A DNA stretch of 64,000 bases from Stichopus chloronotus (taxonomy: Eukaryota > Echinodermata > Holothuroidea > Aspidochirotida > Stichopodidae). The DNA is taken from the NCBI GenBank assembly GCA_021234535.1, contig CM037842.1, positions 8,239,361 through 8,303,360 on the forward strand, in the 5' to 3' direction. Positions 12,924 to 27,051 of this stretch are shown here, one piece after another (position 1 is the stretch's first letter; every line of letters begins with the position of its first letter). Both the position numbers and the translations under genes were made by a program. The notes under the pieces were generated by a model. It was given only the letters and a program-made list of their open reading frames with translations, was not told the DNA's origin and did no database searches.

Positions 12924-13565
12924 AAGGCAAAGGATTGTCTCGTCATCGCTCACGAATCGAGCAAAGTCAGAATTCGTTACGTCACTTCCCCATTTTGTGT
13001 CACCGTGTTGTTAAGGTAGCATACCCCTATTAATTTCCCCATTGACTTACACACTAAATCGCAAAAGTAATGTCGTCACGAAAGCCTTGTAGATTGTAGA
13101 AATTTTCAACAGATATAAGCTACCACCCTTTAGAAAGCTGCCACATTGGCCATTCATAGCTTTTTCAATTTTCGGTACCTTAGGTTGTTAGATTTTCTGC
13201 TAGAGGCCGTCAAAGTTAGCATACCTTGTCACTGGGGCAAATCACACCTCTCCTCGAATGATACTGCTCCGCCAGCTCAAAGTCCATAACTTTTCCATAA
13301 TTGCTTCAACTGGCACCATTTTCACACCTTCTATACCTCAATTCGCCTACTTCAATATTCAATCCACAAAAGGACCCATATCAAAGGATAAAAATCAAAA
13401 AGTTGTCCAAATGTCCCTGATGAGGACTTTCACCGACGGTGAACAAAATGCGCAGGAATCTCCAACCTCTATATAGGGTAGGTTATCCTTTTTTCTGTAA
13501 CGATTGACTTGCGCACACAATTCACTCACACACTGTTCGTGGAACTACACCGTGAACATGCACTG
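12924..13565 (+). repeat. Dispersed repeat split by an insertion (copy 1)
   Basis: The left part begins AAGGCAAAGGATTGTCTC and runs through TTACGTCACTTCC to ACCGTGTTGTT. It matches 29256-29338. The matching right part resumes after 13490 (TCTGTAACGATTGAC, then GTGGAACTA and CACTGTG) and corresponds to about 29363-29410. The roughly 475 bases between are missing from the 29-kb copy, as expected of a later insertion. Boundaries are approximate. Confidence 0.65.
13011..13490. mobile_element. Putative nested insertion, class unknown
   Basis: This interval interrupts the repeat at 12924-13565. Its left end reads AAGGTAGCATACCCCTAT. The reverse complement of its right end reads AAGGATAACCTACCCTAT, giving an imperfect terminal inverted repeat of about 18 bp. 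TTAA stands at the left junction (13011-13014), but I see no matching TTAA on the right, so no target-site duplication is confirmed. It encodes no transposase; the longest open stretch is about 72 codons. A non-autonomous DNA element is the best guess. Confidence 0.5.
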
Positions 13566-13599
13566 TGTAGATTGGTTTAATTGAATTTTTTTAAGAAAG

Positions 13600-16500
13600 A
13601 GAACACTGAGGCCTCCATAATGTCATGAAAATGCAATCTTTCTTACAAAAAATAGCCTATCGCCACTAAATTGCTACAAAATAGGGACGTGGTTGTGTGA
13701 AGTTATTGTGGTAATTAATATAAGACTAGGTGTCCCGTTTTCTTTTTTTTTAAACTAATACACACACATAGCATAGCTCAACAGCAGTGAAGTATTTCGC
13801 TATTGGTTAGGTTATTATACTGTTGACTATACCGTTTATATTGAAACTATCATCTCTACGTGTCATTCATATGTTTGATGCCAAACCTGCTCGATTAATT
13901 ACCATTTCATTTTGTTTTCTTTTTTCCTCTCGCAATTAATTATAGTTCATAAATTCATAATCTGTCTTAGCCCTGGGTAAATTTCGCTAATATTGTGTTT
14001 CGTATTGGGCGTTGATCGTAATATCTTCATTATGCTGTTATGTTTGTAAAGATAATCCTACATAATTATTACGCCTCAGTTGCAATGCACGAGGCAGGCG
14101 TTTATGCCTGTCCAATTGTAAACAAACACATGCACGTGCACACGGCGTATCATCTGTTGCGTTACGTGGTCGGTTGGCCAACAGTCGCCATAATTCTTTC
14201 TTACTTACTCTTTATGCCTATTAGTTCCAATCTTAGTTGCCTTCATAGGCTATACATTGTATTAGTTTACATTTTTAAATAATGTATAGTAGAGTCTATA
14301 TGCATGTCGAAATTAGCAGTAGGCAGTTTACACATACACACACGCTCGCACACACGTACAAACACGCATTGATAATAATAACTTCAGATATGGGTTATTT
14401 AACATCAAACTCCACCGCTTTTGTATCATTTTGCTTTTATTTTCATTCTTTCTGATAACAAGATGGGAGTTGCATTGCTCTTTACAATGCAATGTCCTCG
14501 AAACCAATGCGAAAATGTACAATGAACTCTATCACTGATCATAGGCTGAGGCCACGTATCAATGAACATTATAGCCAATAATACATCTTAGAGCGCCTGT
14601 GTGACTGCATGTGCATTGAGTTTTGTAACCTATATCAGGTTATCTGTGAGGAAGGCCGGAGTCCATGTAGCCTATGTGCTGAATGGAAAATGTGACGCTG
14701 CTGAAGACGAAAAAAGACCTCATGACTGGCCACATGACTCTTCAAAATTTGTGATTGATAATTTCGTTAGCTGCTTAAGATTGCGCTAACCCCAGTCTGA
14801 ATTGTGGGCTGGGGAGGAGGTGGGGGGGGGTTGATGGGGTTGGAATTATTGCATGGGAGAACCCGTTCCCAGAAAATATCAGAGAAGAAGGTCACTTTAT
14901 GTAAATATGTGGCACAGAAAATGGAAAATTAAAGTATATGCTTATACTAAGTTAAATCATGATGAAAACTCCATTGTACATTTGAGGTCCCTTTGTAAAA
15001 ACAAAAGTTTTTTTAAAAAAAAAAGGGAACGAGCAACCTCCCATGCCCTTCCTAGGAGGAGAATCAATACTTAATGGTCCCCCGCAGAAAAAAAAACAAA
15101 ACAAACATGGTTACCTACATGATTGTGTGTAGTGCTCTACGCCGCTTACCGTATAGACAACGTAATTTCCTAAGTGTTGTTGTATCTCGTCATACCGTTA
15201 ATTTATACTTTATTTTAAATTACTCATACAAGACATTTTTAAATAATTCTCTCCGATTATGTTTTAAAACAACAATTCAGGTTCAATTTGATTTGTTTTA
15301 ACTAATAATTTAACCAGGTTAGCTATTACTTGATTTTGTTTGCTTCTATTCTGCAACAGTCAGAAATGATCAAACTGAAGAGAGATCTTATCAGAGGTGA
15401 ATTGATTGGGAAATCTCATTAATTATTTGAATAGATTTGTTTCAGAAGGCGTATGTCCATATGATCAGCCGGTCAAGAAACAAACAAACCGGAGAAACAT
15501 ACTATCGGCTAGACTCTCCAGTTCCCATGCTTGCTTGTCTGCTCACTTGCGCATGGCTCACTGTGGCAGTTCTTGCTTATTTGAAAATGCGTCCATCAAT
15601 AAACACCTAGAACCAGTGACGGTTTGGGTACATCCATCCTAGTGGGGAAGGGGGTCGATGCTTCAAGTGGTGTCCAGTTATCACTGTAAAAATGATAGCT
15701 AAAATTGTGGGATGACTACCTAAGGGGAGCGCCACCATCAGTTAGCACGAAGTTTATCAGAAACGTTTTGGATCAAAACAACTTCTAGATGGTTCTGAAG
15801 GTACCCTCCCACTTTTGCGATTCTTGAGTTTTCAAAATTAAAGATGAACCTTGAACTGTCACTGGTGACGTCTGGACGGCAGTTCCAACCTGACACCACA
15901 CAGGCTACGAAATTTCAAAGTTCGTACATGGTGACCCCTTTCGATGAAATAAAGCGCACGAAATCGTACAAAGAATTAACTACGGAAGTACTAGCCATTA
16001 CAGCCGTCCATTTTGATTGTTGCCACGGTAACAAATGAATTCACCACGCAGTTACTCCGACGCTACATCCAAAGAAGACGGAGGGATAAAGGACTTAAAT
16101 GTCTTTGATAAAGTTTCATTATCGCACACTGCACGAGATTTGCCTACAGCCAAAAACAAATCAACCAATTCGATGCAGAACGAATAAAAAGTACAGAAGA
16201 CCCTTACGCAGAATAAAATCAGCCAAAAGCTTGTTAAGCTTGAATAAAACGCAAGAAAGTGCATGACATGATGATTCCCTATGGATGAATGCAATGTTTC
16301 GCGGATCTTGTAAGACAACCTCACATTTATCGCATCTCCCCTATGTTTACAAGTTTGCTTGATATAGCCTATATAAGCATGATTAACCATTGAGGCAAGT
16401 ACAGCGCGTGACAGTCAGTGATGATACATAGGGCAAAAAATCCATCGCGCATATAGGCTACATCGAAGCACACACTTAAAATGTGTTTGTGTAGATACGG

Positions 16501-19500
16501 CTATGCAGTAAAACAAACAATATAGGCATTGGAAAACACCGTGAAATTAACGCTTGTGCATTGAGGTCACGTGCTTGTCAATGTATATAACCTCTCTGTT
16601 GTTTTGTAGACATCCCTTCTTTTATTCCAATAAAATTTTGCTTCCTCAGGATGGAGATAAAAAAAAACTGGGGATGAGCTGTCCTATAATTTTTCAAGAT
16701 ATTCCTGTTTTGCCTTTCTTACACTATACGTACCGTACATATGGGAGCCTAAGAAGCCAGCAGTCACAGTGCGAGTGAGATCTCAACACTGCATGAGATG
16801 CTTTCGTTTAATTGTTCGATTCCCGTTTGTTGTTTGTGTGTGTTTGTACTCCAAGTGTATGTATGTGTGTTTCTTTTTTATCAGATTTTAGCCAGTCACA
16901 TGGACATTTTGTTGGCCCCATGATTCGTTTTATAGCTTGCAGTTTTGGCGGGCGATAAGGAAGTTCACGGAAACAGACCTGATTTGTTTGTAGCGGGGAG
17001 GAAAAATCGAAAAGAAAACTATAGAGAGAAAGAAAAAGAAAGAAGACAAAAATCGAAAAGACAGGTAAAAATATGATGCAACGTAATATGAGTAATTTAT
17101 TTTAAATGAAACAAAATGAAAGCAGCTAGAGATTTAAATCATATGGCGATAGCTGGCATGCTAATTTCGTAATACCTGCATGGGTGAAGAAAAAAATAAT
17201 AATTCTCTCGTGGACGGTCTTTCCAGGGGTCGATACTGTATTAACATATCAAACAGATCATATATATATAGCAATATAATACATACAATATTACGATGTC
17301 TATCGCTGGTGGTTGAAATGATGACCTATTAAGTTATTCTTCTCCTAGAGTCATTTGCCAATCATAAAAATAAAACATACAGCGTGAATCAACCAAACTC
17401 ATCCATGTATATATCACGCTCTTAAAATTAGCCATGGATTGTGAAAGACTGGCACAGCCAAACGAGTTTAATTTGAATCTTCTTCTTTTTTTTCACTCTG
17501 ATGTATAGCCATACATACACATGGCGATGATAGTAGATGCTACATACTAATTGAGATTCACACTTGGATATTTATCCACATTGTGACCTAGACTATACAT
17601 TAAAATAAATCGTGCATTATTGATTTTCCCCACTTTTGATAAGTGCAACTAACTTATCATTAGCATTACTTTTTTTTCTTGGGGAGGAGGAGGGGGGTGT
17701 CACCTAGTACAACTTGAAATGCACGGAGTAGTAAATTCATAGCTCATCCCGCAAAATGAGTTAGGCCTACTTTGAAAACCGTCATTAATCTTGACTTTGG
17801 TTTAAGTCATTAATGTTCCAGTAACAGAACAAAGGTATTAATGACACCAAATTTGACAACGTAACTTCTTGCACATATGCATTGCAGTGATGCAGTGAGG
17901 TTCTCTCCTTCTACAAGATCTCTTTTTCTTCGGAGCTAGGGTTAGACCAAACAACTAAAAATGAACTAGCAAAAAAAAAAAATAAAAATAAACCCTTATG
18001 GGATACTAGTCTCCGTAATGTCTCGGTAATGTATACCATCTTTCCATCTTTAACATTACCCATATCATGTGCAGATGAGCACAGTTGCTTAAAGGTTGTG
18101 GGAAATAAAAATGACGGTTTGGCATATTGGCTGTATTAATCATTCCAAATGTTGAAAATAGTCACGAACCCAATAAACCGTTAATTCCTTCATTTAACCT
18201 GTCTCCGGGTATGATTTATGTCTCACGAGTGCATACTTTATGGTGCGATAAAGACACAAATTACAGCTTCATCAACGCAAATGTTAGCCTACTATTATGA
18301 AAAAGTGACGTTTTTCGTAAATCCACAAAATTACAGATTTCTATCACAGGTAGTCAAATATGTTCTTAGTCAGAAACCCTACTTCAGAAAAAAAAAGAAA
18401 AAAAGATGGCTTTGAGCTTTGTTGACGTAACGCGACATCAAGCAAACACGTAAAAAGTGAAAGCATACTAGACAGCAGAGCTATTAGAACACTATAGATC
18501 ATGTACAGGAATATTAAATATGAACAAAAGTTTTTAAACAACCGGAAACACTTCCGAAATTTATCCATTTTATGATAATTCGAACAAATGAACAGTCGGC
18601 AGTTACAGCGAAAACGAATATAGCAGTGGTGATAGAAGTAATATCAGAATATACTTATTGGTGATATGCGATAGCCAATAAGATTTCAAGGCAAGATAGT
18701 TTGAACGAAAATTACCTGGAAATAAAAGCCTCCCAAGGAGTCAATAGCCGACATATAACTGTTAAAGCCTTAAATGGCACTCTCTGACCTGTTAAAGAAA
18801 AGGATTTTATTTACATATTTGGTGCATTAAGCAAATATGTGTATGATTATTGTACATTCCAAATGGCAGATAGGGGACTTACTTCGTGAAATAAATTTAG
18901 ATACTCCAATAAAACAACGGGGAAGTTGGTAGTGTCGAATGGCATAAGTTACAATCCAGGGCATGAAAAAAAAGGGTGCTTTTAGTACTTGAAAGGCTGG
19001 CTTGTTTTGTTTACCTCTCTTCGCAATTGTACATTAGGACATCTGTAAATCTTAGGTCGACCAATCTTATAGCAAAGAAAGAAAAAAAAACTAAGAACAG
19101 CAGCGTTTGATTCCCAAATAACAACATTGAATACTTTTGTAAGTGCAAGATCGCATACCACCATGAAGGAACATTCTCTTAAAATGTTTCATGCTCAAAA
19201 AGTAATAAGACGAAGTTAAACCTTGAAATATTATCACCACGTTAGATTCTTTGAATTGGCACTATATTTTTGTAGTCATTATTATAATTTGTTATACGTT
19301 GACAGTTTTTTTTTCATAACTTAAAGTGATTATGAGTAACACCAAGACTGTAGATTCTTTACATTGCTGACTTGTAAAATGAAAATTAAAACATCCACTC
19401 ACAGTGGCACTTTACACTGAGGTATTTGTATTTTACACGGACTATCATTGTATATCAAACATACTATATTTTGTTTAATGTCCACATGTAGCTTTTATTT

Positions 19501-22300
19501 GTTTTGCTTTGCTTCTATCTCATTACGTCACGATGATCTGTGGTAGATGAATCATTCTAGTTACTACGTAAAAAAAGAGAGAAAATAAAATGAAAACTTC
19601 CTTTGTTTTTCACTAATTACAAATGAAGAAACAAAAGAGCACAGAAAAGTGCAACAAAACATCGGACGTGTTTTGGTTTACTTCATCTTATGTGGATGTA
19701 TAGTCTCACCGTTCTTAAACGTAGTAAATTGTTGTTGTTTTTTTAGGAACAGACGTATATCTATATAACGCATCTATAATATAATATTGCCCGTGAGATC
19801 TTCAAAGGATGGAATACTGTCATTTACATCAGAGTCTGTGAAATAAGGCGTGTAGCGTAGATTTGAATACAATGTATGGCTAATTACCGTCGCAGGCAGT
19901 CACCAATATATCTTTAGTACCGTAGCAGACATCACACTGTCTATGATTATACAATCGATAACTATATAATGTATAATTATTTTGTTCCCAGCCTCTTAGA
20001 TATTTAAACTATGTTTACTAGAGCTATATAAACAGTAACATTCGGATATACTATTACCCTCGGAATTGCTCCCAATGTGCATAATTGCATATCTTTGGTA
20101 TGGCATACCTCTTCTACATATACTAATTTTTACCAAGGGTAGTGCGAAATAACATGCATTAATTACTGAAAAAAGTAGAAAAACCTCTGGCCAATTTTCA
20201 ACTGGACATGATGAAGGTGACAACTATCATTCCTTACATACGACAATAAAAATAAATTAACAATCCTCCCGACTTTTAAGAGGCAAAAATTCCGCCACAG
20301 AGATCGGCAGACCAGATCAACAGCGACATCTCGGCGACAGTAACATACCGGGATAAACCAATGCAAAATACGAACTCAAGCCTACAGAGGACGCGTTCAC
20401 TATCTTCCGCTACACACTGAGATCGTAGGTGGGAGCCTCTCGTGTGCGTGTTTTATTACAATACTGCACGAAACGTCTTCATCCGACACGCAATGGGAAT
20501 TATTTACCTATGCAAAAACCTTTCACTGTATTTATTGCAAGCAGTTAAGGCACTAAACAACGTTACTATTCGTTTTGTCGCAAGCAAATGTAAATATTTC
20601 AATACGACATCGTCCTGCTTTAGCCATGTGACACGTATTCGATACTCGCCTACATTTTATCACAGGAAAAGCAGACATTAAAACGGGTGTATCTTGCACG
20701 TACAGATCTCTTTGCCGTTTCTCAATTTTCTTTGAATTTAACGATAGCGTTACAAATGTTTCATTCTCTATTTAGTTTTTTGGGCAGTGATCTGCTTTCA
20801 TTATCATGAAGACCTCAAGTCAAATGCATTTCCTTTTGTATATTGCTTTTTAAAACAGATCTCAAGCTTGATCATTATTTTCTTATTTGAGAATTTAAAT
20901 GCAAGTTCTTGTTGTAGAAGTAAACCGATAACGTAAGCATCACAGAACTATCGCGAATGTTATGCAGTGATTTGACTACACTTTGCTTTTGTTTTATTGA
21001 TTTGTTTTGTTCGTGCTGTTCTAATGGAACTCACGGTAGGTTTGCAGATAAAGTGGAAAACTAGCAGGTTAATGATTACACTTGATAGTATCAGTTTAGC
21101 GAAACATGGTGTGATCATTTTACAGCGTCGTCCTTGCATCTGCTCTATCTAAAGCGTAATGTCATCTCCATACATACAATAAACTACATTGATAGACTTG
21201 CAGGTTGGATTATATACTTCGTTGCTATGAATGTATATACCCTGTGTGGTAGCCAGTACTGACATGCTTTTGTTTATGGCTTTGTTTACACATTTCCTCC
21301 TTTAAGGTAAAGGGTGAATTCAGTCAGGAAAAGTGTAGGATTTTTTTCGCCATCGGAACAGGCAACATAATTTTCATAAGATGATAAAGGATCCATGCAC
21401 ATTTGTTAGGCTGAGCCTTTTGGGTGCTGTAAGCTTGTGTAAAGAACTGAAAAATATAACATTAACCTACCTGTCCATGAAATGAAATCAGTTTGCTATA
21501 GCCGGAATCTTGTCTTGTCACTGATCGCAGAGAGATGCGCGCAACTCCTAATCTATCCGCACTGAAGTCTGTGCATGAATGGCCTTACAATGAAAAATTC
21601 TAGTCAAGGTACTGATGGGATGGGAGGGGGGGGGGGGGGTTGCGCTTTATTATACATTTGGTGAGAATGCTCCCCGATAACCCAAATTTACGCAGAGCCA
21701 AACGTGTTGTGAATGTGGAAGAAGAAGAAGAAAGTGAAATATAACTGATGATGTCAATATAAATTGAATACCTCACTTTCTGGTTCGACTTCAAAGGAAC
21801 ATTTGGCTCCCGCAAAATTATCATGTTTCCTTACCATAGAGACTATAGAACCGGAACCGTATGCAGCTTTTTCAGTTATCACCAACAAATTAAAACTCAT
21901 ATATGTTGCTAACGTAGGCCTACTATCATAGGCTGAGCGGAAGTTCAGATGTCGTCGAGGAGGGGGTTACCCCACCCCCTCCTGATACTCTCCTGACCAC
22001 AACAGCTTATGTTGCACACCCTAATCAGGGGTGTGCGGGGAAAAAAAATACCCCCTACCTTCACCTAACCTCTCTCATCTTGATCTGGGGTGAGGTATAA
22101 GACGCCTGAATATCAAATTCCTAGGCTGGCGGTCATTACTTTGTACGTGTAAGTCAATTGACCTGCATAGCCAGATTACAGGCTGTGCGCAAGGAAAACC
22201 AATTCGATATGAGCTTCTCTAATGTCTGGTACACTATCAACTTGAAGTCGAAACCGATATCTTGATAAGGCCTCTCCAGAAAATTTACCCTTTTCCAGCT
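13600..22300. other. Unannotated non-coding region
   Basis: I see no recognisable gene. Open stretches are at most about 112 codons and lack known motifs. The region includes A/T runs, a G14 run at 21626-21639 and a short (GAA)n near 21719-21735. CpG is not depleted in a sampled kilobase (19.8-20.7 kb, roughly 35 CpG). Confidence 0.55.
21958..21983. repeat. Short perfect hairpin, 10-bp GC-rich stem
   Basis: AGGAGGGGGT at 21958-21967 pairs exactly with ACCCCCTCCT at 21974-21983 across a six-base loop (TACCCC). The two arms put a purine tract and a pyrimidine tract head to head. Function unknown. Confidence 0.75.
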
Positions 22301-22350
22301 TTTTTGGTTTTGTTTTTGTGGATAACAGAAATATAGAGATACGCTGTATG

Positions 22351-22412
22351 ACTTTTATTGCATGTACCCAATGCCAATATTACTTTTATTGTACGTACCC
22401 AATGCCAATATT
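22351..22412 (+). repeat. 31-bp tandem duplication
   Basis: Two adjacent 31-base copies begin ACTTTTATTG and end CCCAATGCCAATATT (22351-22381 and 22382-22412). They differ at only about two positions (GCATGT versus GTACGT), so the event looks recent. Confidence 0.92.
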
Positions 22413-23418
22413 ATTTCGACGAACTATGCAACCTAAATGTATATCTGCACCAGGTTTGCCGATATGTAATATGAAGTAACTAACAAGAGACACACACATA
22501 TATCAGCCTAACCAATAAATTCGTCTCCGAGATGCTTTTCGTTTATTTATGGGTGTAGTCTATATACCTCACTGCCTATAGGCCTACATTACATGTCATC
22601 ACTAACGCAATTCGGCACTCAACACGTTTGTGAATGACATTCATTTTAACATTTTATAGCACAAATTGCATGTCAGTCAGTATATAGGGTGCTCTCTTAG
22701 AGAACTTAAATAATTATTTGTATATAACATTTAAGTCACGTACGTATGCATATGACATGTACGCTTTCGCCGGTAATACTACGCTCTATCTTCTGTATGA
22801 AGTCAAACCAGTCAGTTGTGAAGGGAACATCACCATGTAACACTTAAGCGGAGCCACGAGTCATGACAGAACAATCACCCATGCAGACGTCGCATGTTAC
22901 CCTACGGGAATAATTGTTTTAGAAAACCCAACGACTGAAGTCAAACCTCAATTTGACTGGGCATTGACGGGCGACTTAGTTAATTATGGATATGTGTAAA
23001 CTCGGAACAATAAAATAGGCTCGTTCGTGTAAGAGTTACTTTTGAGCGAAGTAGGCTGCTAAGAAAATAAATCTTCGTGCAATTGGAATTACAGAGTCAG
23101 GATTTAGGAAATGCATATCCATAGGGTCGTACATAGTAGCTTTCAAAAGTGTATCGTGTTTGCCGCCATTCGCTACTGTAAGCAAGAACGAAGTGTCACG
23201 AAATTTCTGTGCATCAAAGGTATGGAGAGTAGAGAGTGGGAGAGTGGTGGAGAATGGAGATGGAGTGGGGAGGGGGTACAAGGTGACATGGTTAAGCCGT
23301 GTAGACGTATTTACTCACACTCTCACGAGTATTGCTGCCGTAGCACTTTGTCATCGCATATCCTAGCCCATGAAATGTAGTCCATCTTTTGAACTGGAGA
23401 TCGATCTACAATGTTTGA

Positions 23419-23431
23419 GGGGGGGGGGGGG
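23419..23431. repeat. G13 run
   Basis: An uninterrupted run of 13 G, with a T-run of about 15 following near 23459. Confidence 0.9.
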
Positions 23432-24750
23432 TTGTTTTTGCAGTCTACTTCACAATGTTTTTTTTTTTTTTTTGCTTTTTGGCGTTTGTGTTTTTCTTTA
23501 CCATATTTTTCTTCAGTCTTGTTGCTGCCCACTCCTTTTTTTCTCTTTCACATCAGTGATGTGCTGGCCAAAAGCCAGTAATTCTCATCTTGTGTAAGAT
23601 TGCTGGTATTAATTAAGAGGTTATTAACAAAGACTTTTACAGGGCACGGATCATCGTTTATCATATACAGGCGTCGATGAGAGGGTACAGCTATGATAAA
23701 CGAAAAGCAGTATAGGGTAGTAGTTCATTAAGATATCGAAAGTACAATACCGCAACCTCAGCGGTACCCTATATTTTGTTGTTGCAATGACTGGAGTAAT
23801 AACACAATCTGTGAGTAGGTTTATGTTCTTATAAAGTCATTGCACTCTGCTATCTGAACACCATGCACTGGACGCCAAAAGATATATCTTATAGTGTGTA
23901 CTGATACAGTTGTCAAAGAGAACTTTCATGCTGGTATGGTTTCCAGTGCTTCCTATTTTTCATCCCTGCCATGGTGATTGCTACCTTACCATTAAGTCGT
24001 GACGTAAAGCAAAGTGTGTCACGATACAGTACATCATACGTCTCCTCACAATCAATACACCTCCTCCTACCGTGCAAGGATCCACATTGGTAACCCCAAA
24101 GTTCTACCTTTGCCCATATCCGAAGAGGACTAGCTGCTCCCTCCCTAACTGCCACCCTGAAGAGCTAGTAAATCCGCGATTTCGAGAGGAACCTGCATCG
24201 GTTGTGCGGAGAGGGGAAAGTTCATCTTTCCGATAAATGTTCAGATTTTCACTTTTGTATTTTTTCGTAGATAGTGGATGGCCCTTATTTTGTACATTTG
24301 TTTAAGTCTGACGAAGAATTTGAATGGAATTCGCGACTGCTGACAATCCGATTACGTAATACACCAGACGACGGTCACGTGATCGAGAAAATAGTGGATA
24401 TCTATGTGTGAAGTGTATATGTTTAGATAGATACTAGAGAATGTCGGACATCATGGCAACAGTAAACCTATGACCCCCCACCCATCCGTCAGCAATCCGT
24501 TTTAAGCCCACTTTAATAGGTAGATATAGGACGGAATGCAGTTTACGCTACAATCGACCCCTGCCCGTGTATCCAGCTTTATATATTTGCTCATTATTTT
24601 TCGCCACAACACTTGTTTGCATCCCGGCTAAAAGGATGAATCACTGTTTTGTTAGGCACCACAATGTTAGTGAGAAATCCAACAAATGTAACATAAAAGC
24701 ATGCCCGTTGTCATTTTGACTTTGCTATCGAGTGACGTCACAATTTAACT

Positions 24751-25216
24751 CATTTTACTTCTTCTTATTTCCTTTCTATTTCCCTTTTCCTTTCCCTTAT
24801 CTCATCTCTCTCCCTTTCTTGTCTTCTGTCTCCTTTCTTTGTCCTCATTTCTGCTATCCCCTTTTCCTTTCTCCTTCCCATTTCTCTCTTCTGCTATCCC
24901 ATATCTTTTACATCCCCTTTTCCTATTCAGTTTCTCATATAACTTTCTCCTATACCAACTGTCTCTCCTTCTTATTCCTTTCTTATCTCTCCTAATTTTC
25001 TTTTTCTTTTTCCTTCCTCTTTTTTTCATTTTCCCATCCCCTTTCTATATATCCTGTTTCGTCTTTACTCTGTTCCATTTCTCTTTTTTCCCTTTGTCTC
25101 TTCTCCTATCCCCTTTTCTCCTGTTCCTTTTCTCCTATCCACTTCTTTCTCCTTTCACCTTTCCTCAACCCCCTTCCTCCTATTCTCTATATCTTCCTTT
25201 CGATCTCCCTCCTTTG
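24751..25216 (+). repeat. Long polypyrimidine tract, degenerate TTTTCCTATCCC-type repeat
   Basis: About 465 bases are almost entirely C and T on the plus strand. Loosely repeated words such as CTATCCCCTTTTCC and TTTCTCCTATCC recur, suggesting old expansion of a pyrimidine unit of about 12-20 bp. The open frames across it are long Ser/Phe/Leu/Pro runs on plus and Lys/Arg runs on minus, and should not be read as proteins. Such tracts can adopt triplex (H-DNA) structure. Confidence 0.92.
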
Positions 25217-26182
25217 AAACTGTCATTGGTCTAAAGCTAAGATGACTTTCAAATTCGCTGACAATAAACATATTCCAACATAGGCTATATAACTCGTTTG
25301 GACAGGTCGCTTGTAGAGTTGATTTTAACTTCACTACTTAAAAATTGTCTCGAAGATAACAACGTTCAATCGAGCGCAACGAGCAGCTGTAAAAACGCAC
25401 GAAAAGGAAAAATGAAGTCGCATAGCAAATCAAGAAATGTAGATACAGATCTACAGTGACAAATAAAGTAGTTTCCCTTTTGGCGTTCCTTAATGTAGTT
25501 ACACAACATTTATTATGGTGACATTTTAAAGGAAGAGGAGCGAACCGACGAAATTGACTCCCTCGAGTTTCAGGCTTTTTTTTTTTTTTTTGCAAGGAGG
25601 AAAAAAATATGTTATTATAACAATCGCAACGAGCCATCAGAGCTAGAAATAGTAAACTGCTATGCTGACAAGATTCTCTATCGAACGTTTTGACAAGTTG
25701 TGTAACTACATTTTAATCATTTTTTCCTCAATTTGGATGGGTGGATGGTTGGGGATAGTTGTTCTTTTTACTGAGTTTTTAAGTCTTCCATATGACTGCA
25801 TAACTACACCACTTTGACGTGTATGAATGTGTTGATATTCATGCAATCATAAGATAGTGAACGATATTAATGATACTGTATTTTCATCAGACTATATCGA
25901 GGTACGTGCCATACCGTGTTAAAAATAAAGAACGAAACGCCCTTAAGCTGCCTTAAATATCATCAAACTTAATCCCGGTTTGGAATCGTCGGCTTACAAA
26001 CGGTGTCGTTCGTTGTATTTATTGCAGCCTAGTTGTTTACCGCAGAGTGAGCGTTTCCAGGAGCACTGTTTCTCACATAATGTGCTCTACATATTTAAAC
26101 ATGTTTACTGGAAACGAACGGTTGTTGCATCAAGCGCATCGCAGACGAAAGTATGAATGTAGAAAATAGTGTGAAGATATAT

Positions 26183-26204
26183 GTTAGATAGATGTTAGAT
26201 AAAA
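26183..26204. repeat. 11-bp tandem duplication
   Basis: ATGTTAGATAG is followed at once by ATGTTAGATAA. Minor local duplication. Confidence 0.75.
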
Positions 26205-26571
26205 GTGTTCTGCTTCACTCCCTGTTGTTATTGTTTTAAGTTGGGCTTCAATGATGATTGGTTAGTCGACTCTATTTGCGTGAATATGAAGGTAGATCAC
26301 GTTAATATGCATATTGACTACATAGCTGTAAGGTCATCTTCTTTAGATGTACATCGGGTGCATGCTTGACGTGTTGACATGCATGAGGTCAAACCCCGTT
26401 GATGAATGCTCGCAAGTTGAATTGTTATCATCATGAACATACACACAATCTTACCAGTGTCCAGCCAATCCTAACATGATATCATACATGTTTATCCCTT
26501 CTCGAGAGTTATTTACCCTAACCATTATGGTATACCTGGCTATCCCGTTATGTTCTATCATGCAGAAAAGG

Positions 26572-26625
26572 TCTTCTCGAGACATGATTTTAGCACATTA
26601 TGGAATTCTTCGAGGATTAGGTGTC
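26572..26625 (+). repeat. Short dispersed repeat, copy 2
   Basis: This is the second copy of the segment at about 4968-5025, with GAGACATGATTTTAGCACAT followed by CGAGGATTAGGTG. The orientation is the same. Confidence 0.65.
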
Positions 26626-26763
26626 TCCTCTGTTAATGCTGTGACTATACATGTGATAGCAATATGCTGCCACCGAGAAGCTAACATATGAAGCTATGGT
26701 GGGCAAAAGAGTTCGGGTAAGTGTACTATAAAAATACTGCAAATTTTAGTGACAGTTCGAAAG

Positions 26764-26787
26764 ATGCCCACTAGTATGCCCACTAGC
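26764..26787. repeat. 12-bp tandem duplication
   Basis: ATGCCCACTAGT is followed at once by ATGCCCACTAGC, two adjacent copies with one difference. Confidence 0.85.
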
Positions 26788-27051
26788 ATGAAAGCACACC
26801 TCGTTGAAAACTACCCTATGGCTTACCTCTTTTATGATTATTACAAAAGAACTAACTCTGTAATCATATACCAATATATCTATCAATTAAATACCAAATT
26901 AAATCGTGCACTTTGATTTAGAGGAGAATATTCAAGTATATAGGAATACATTCACTACAACTCAGGAACGACTAAATTATTATCTCGTTCCTACCGGATT
27001 TGGTTGAAAGCACCTATACATGGCGGTTGTCATTGAAGTGATATAAATACA

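Noticed and set aside
16052..16390. Open frame of 112 codons, minus strand
   Set aside because: Hydrophobic centre but no recognisable family; no supporting context.
24839..25234. Open frame of 131 codons, plus strand
   Set aside because: It lies inside the polypyrimidine tract, where stop codons are rare for compositional reasons; the product is a Phe/Ser/Leu/Pro string.
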